A DNA stretch of 64,000 nucleotides from Oceanobacillus sp. J11TS1 (GTDB lineage: Bacteria; Bacillota; Bacilli; Bacillales; Amphibacillaceae): positions 62,001-126,000 of the forward strand of contig NZ_BORO01000007.1 of NCBI RefSeq assembly GCF_018333215.1, given 5' to 3'. Positions 62,802 through 64,000 of this stretch are shown piece after piece. The notes beneath the pieces are model-generated. The model was not told where the DNA came from and searched no databases. It was given only the letters and a program-made list of their open reading frames with translations. Both the position numbers and the translations under genes were made by a program. How positions within the stretch are numbered: the first letter of the stretch is position 1; each line of letters starts with the position of its first letter.

Positions 62802-64000
<1,199 letters not shown>

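Overview
The window comes from a low-GC, spore-forming Bacillaceae-type Firmicute. The right part, from about 50 kb, is ordinary chromosome: a YitT-family protein, a sigY-yxlCDEFG operon, the spore gene sspO, the qoxABCD quinol oxidase, an M20 peptidase, an MFS transporter and the start-truncated end of a GH1 phospho-beta-glucosidase. The species is not identified. A group IIC intron fragment resembles the Oceanobacillus iheyensis one, and Oceanobacillus/Virgibacillus-like genera are a guess only.

The left 49.6 kb is an accessory island bounded by direct repeats of the 3' end of a tyrosine integrase gene (13-133 and 49538-49659). A second direct repeat is nested inside it (5135-5343 and 47153-47377). 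Wreckage of a Tn916/ICEBs1-type conjugative element runs through the island: a conQ/FtsK-like gene and a ydcP/DUF961 gene, both frameshifted, a divergent regulator, a Tn916 Orf7-like sigma factor and an ardA stub. Insertion sequences are scattered through it, nearly all dead: two IS4-family copies with target duplications, plus IS3, IS21 and ISL3 fragments. There is also a group IIC intron, placed behind a terminator and interrupted by a 381-bp inverted-repeat element.

The island carries four kinds of cargo. (1) A complete mersacidin-type lantibiotic cluster at 8.5-20.9 kb (mrsT, M, D, R1, A, E, G, F, R2, K2). Its precursor has the core CTWTLPGGGGVCTLTSECIC, that is mersacidin with Phe3 replaced by Trp. 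MrsM forms the rings, MrsD oxidatively decarboxylates the C-terminal Cys, MrsT cleaves and exports, MrsFGE give immunity, and MrsR1 and MrsR2/K2 regulate. (2) A ComQXPA-like quorum-sensing set at 25.7-34.1 kb in an unusual layout. A comQ-like prenyl transferase and a comP/comA-like pair lie on the plus strand. Between them, on the minus strand, are a candidate Trp-containing pheromone gene and an ABC/M50-protease/peptide operon headed by a frameshifted two-cysteine secreted peptide gene. A perfect ComA box (TTGCGG-N4-CCGCAA) lies upstream of that operon. (3) A three-gene Lamassu/ABC-three-component defence system at 41.5-46.8 kb (DUF4297/Cap4-like nuclease, middle component, SMC-like ATPase with a CxxC hook). 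(4) A DEAH-helicase plus small-protein pair at 1.1-3.3 kb.

Near the right edge of the island, a guanidine-I (ykkC) riboswitch stands in front of two wrecked SMR-transporter genes. Many mobile-element genes here are broken by single-base indels, often in A/T runs, while the large cargo genes (mrsM, mrsT, comP, the SMC gene) are intact.
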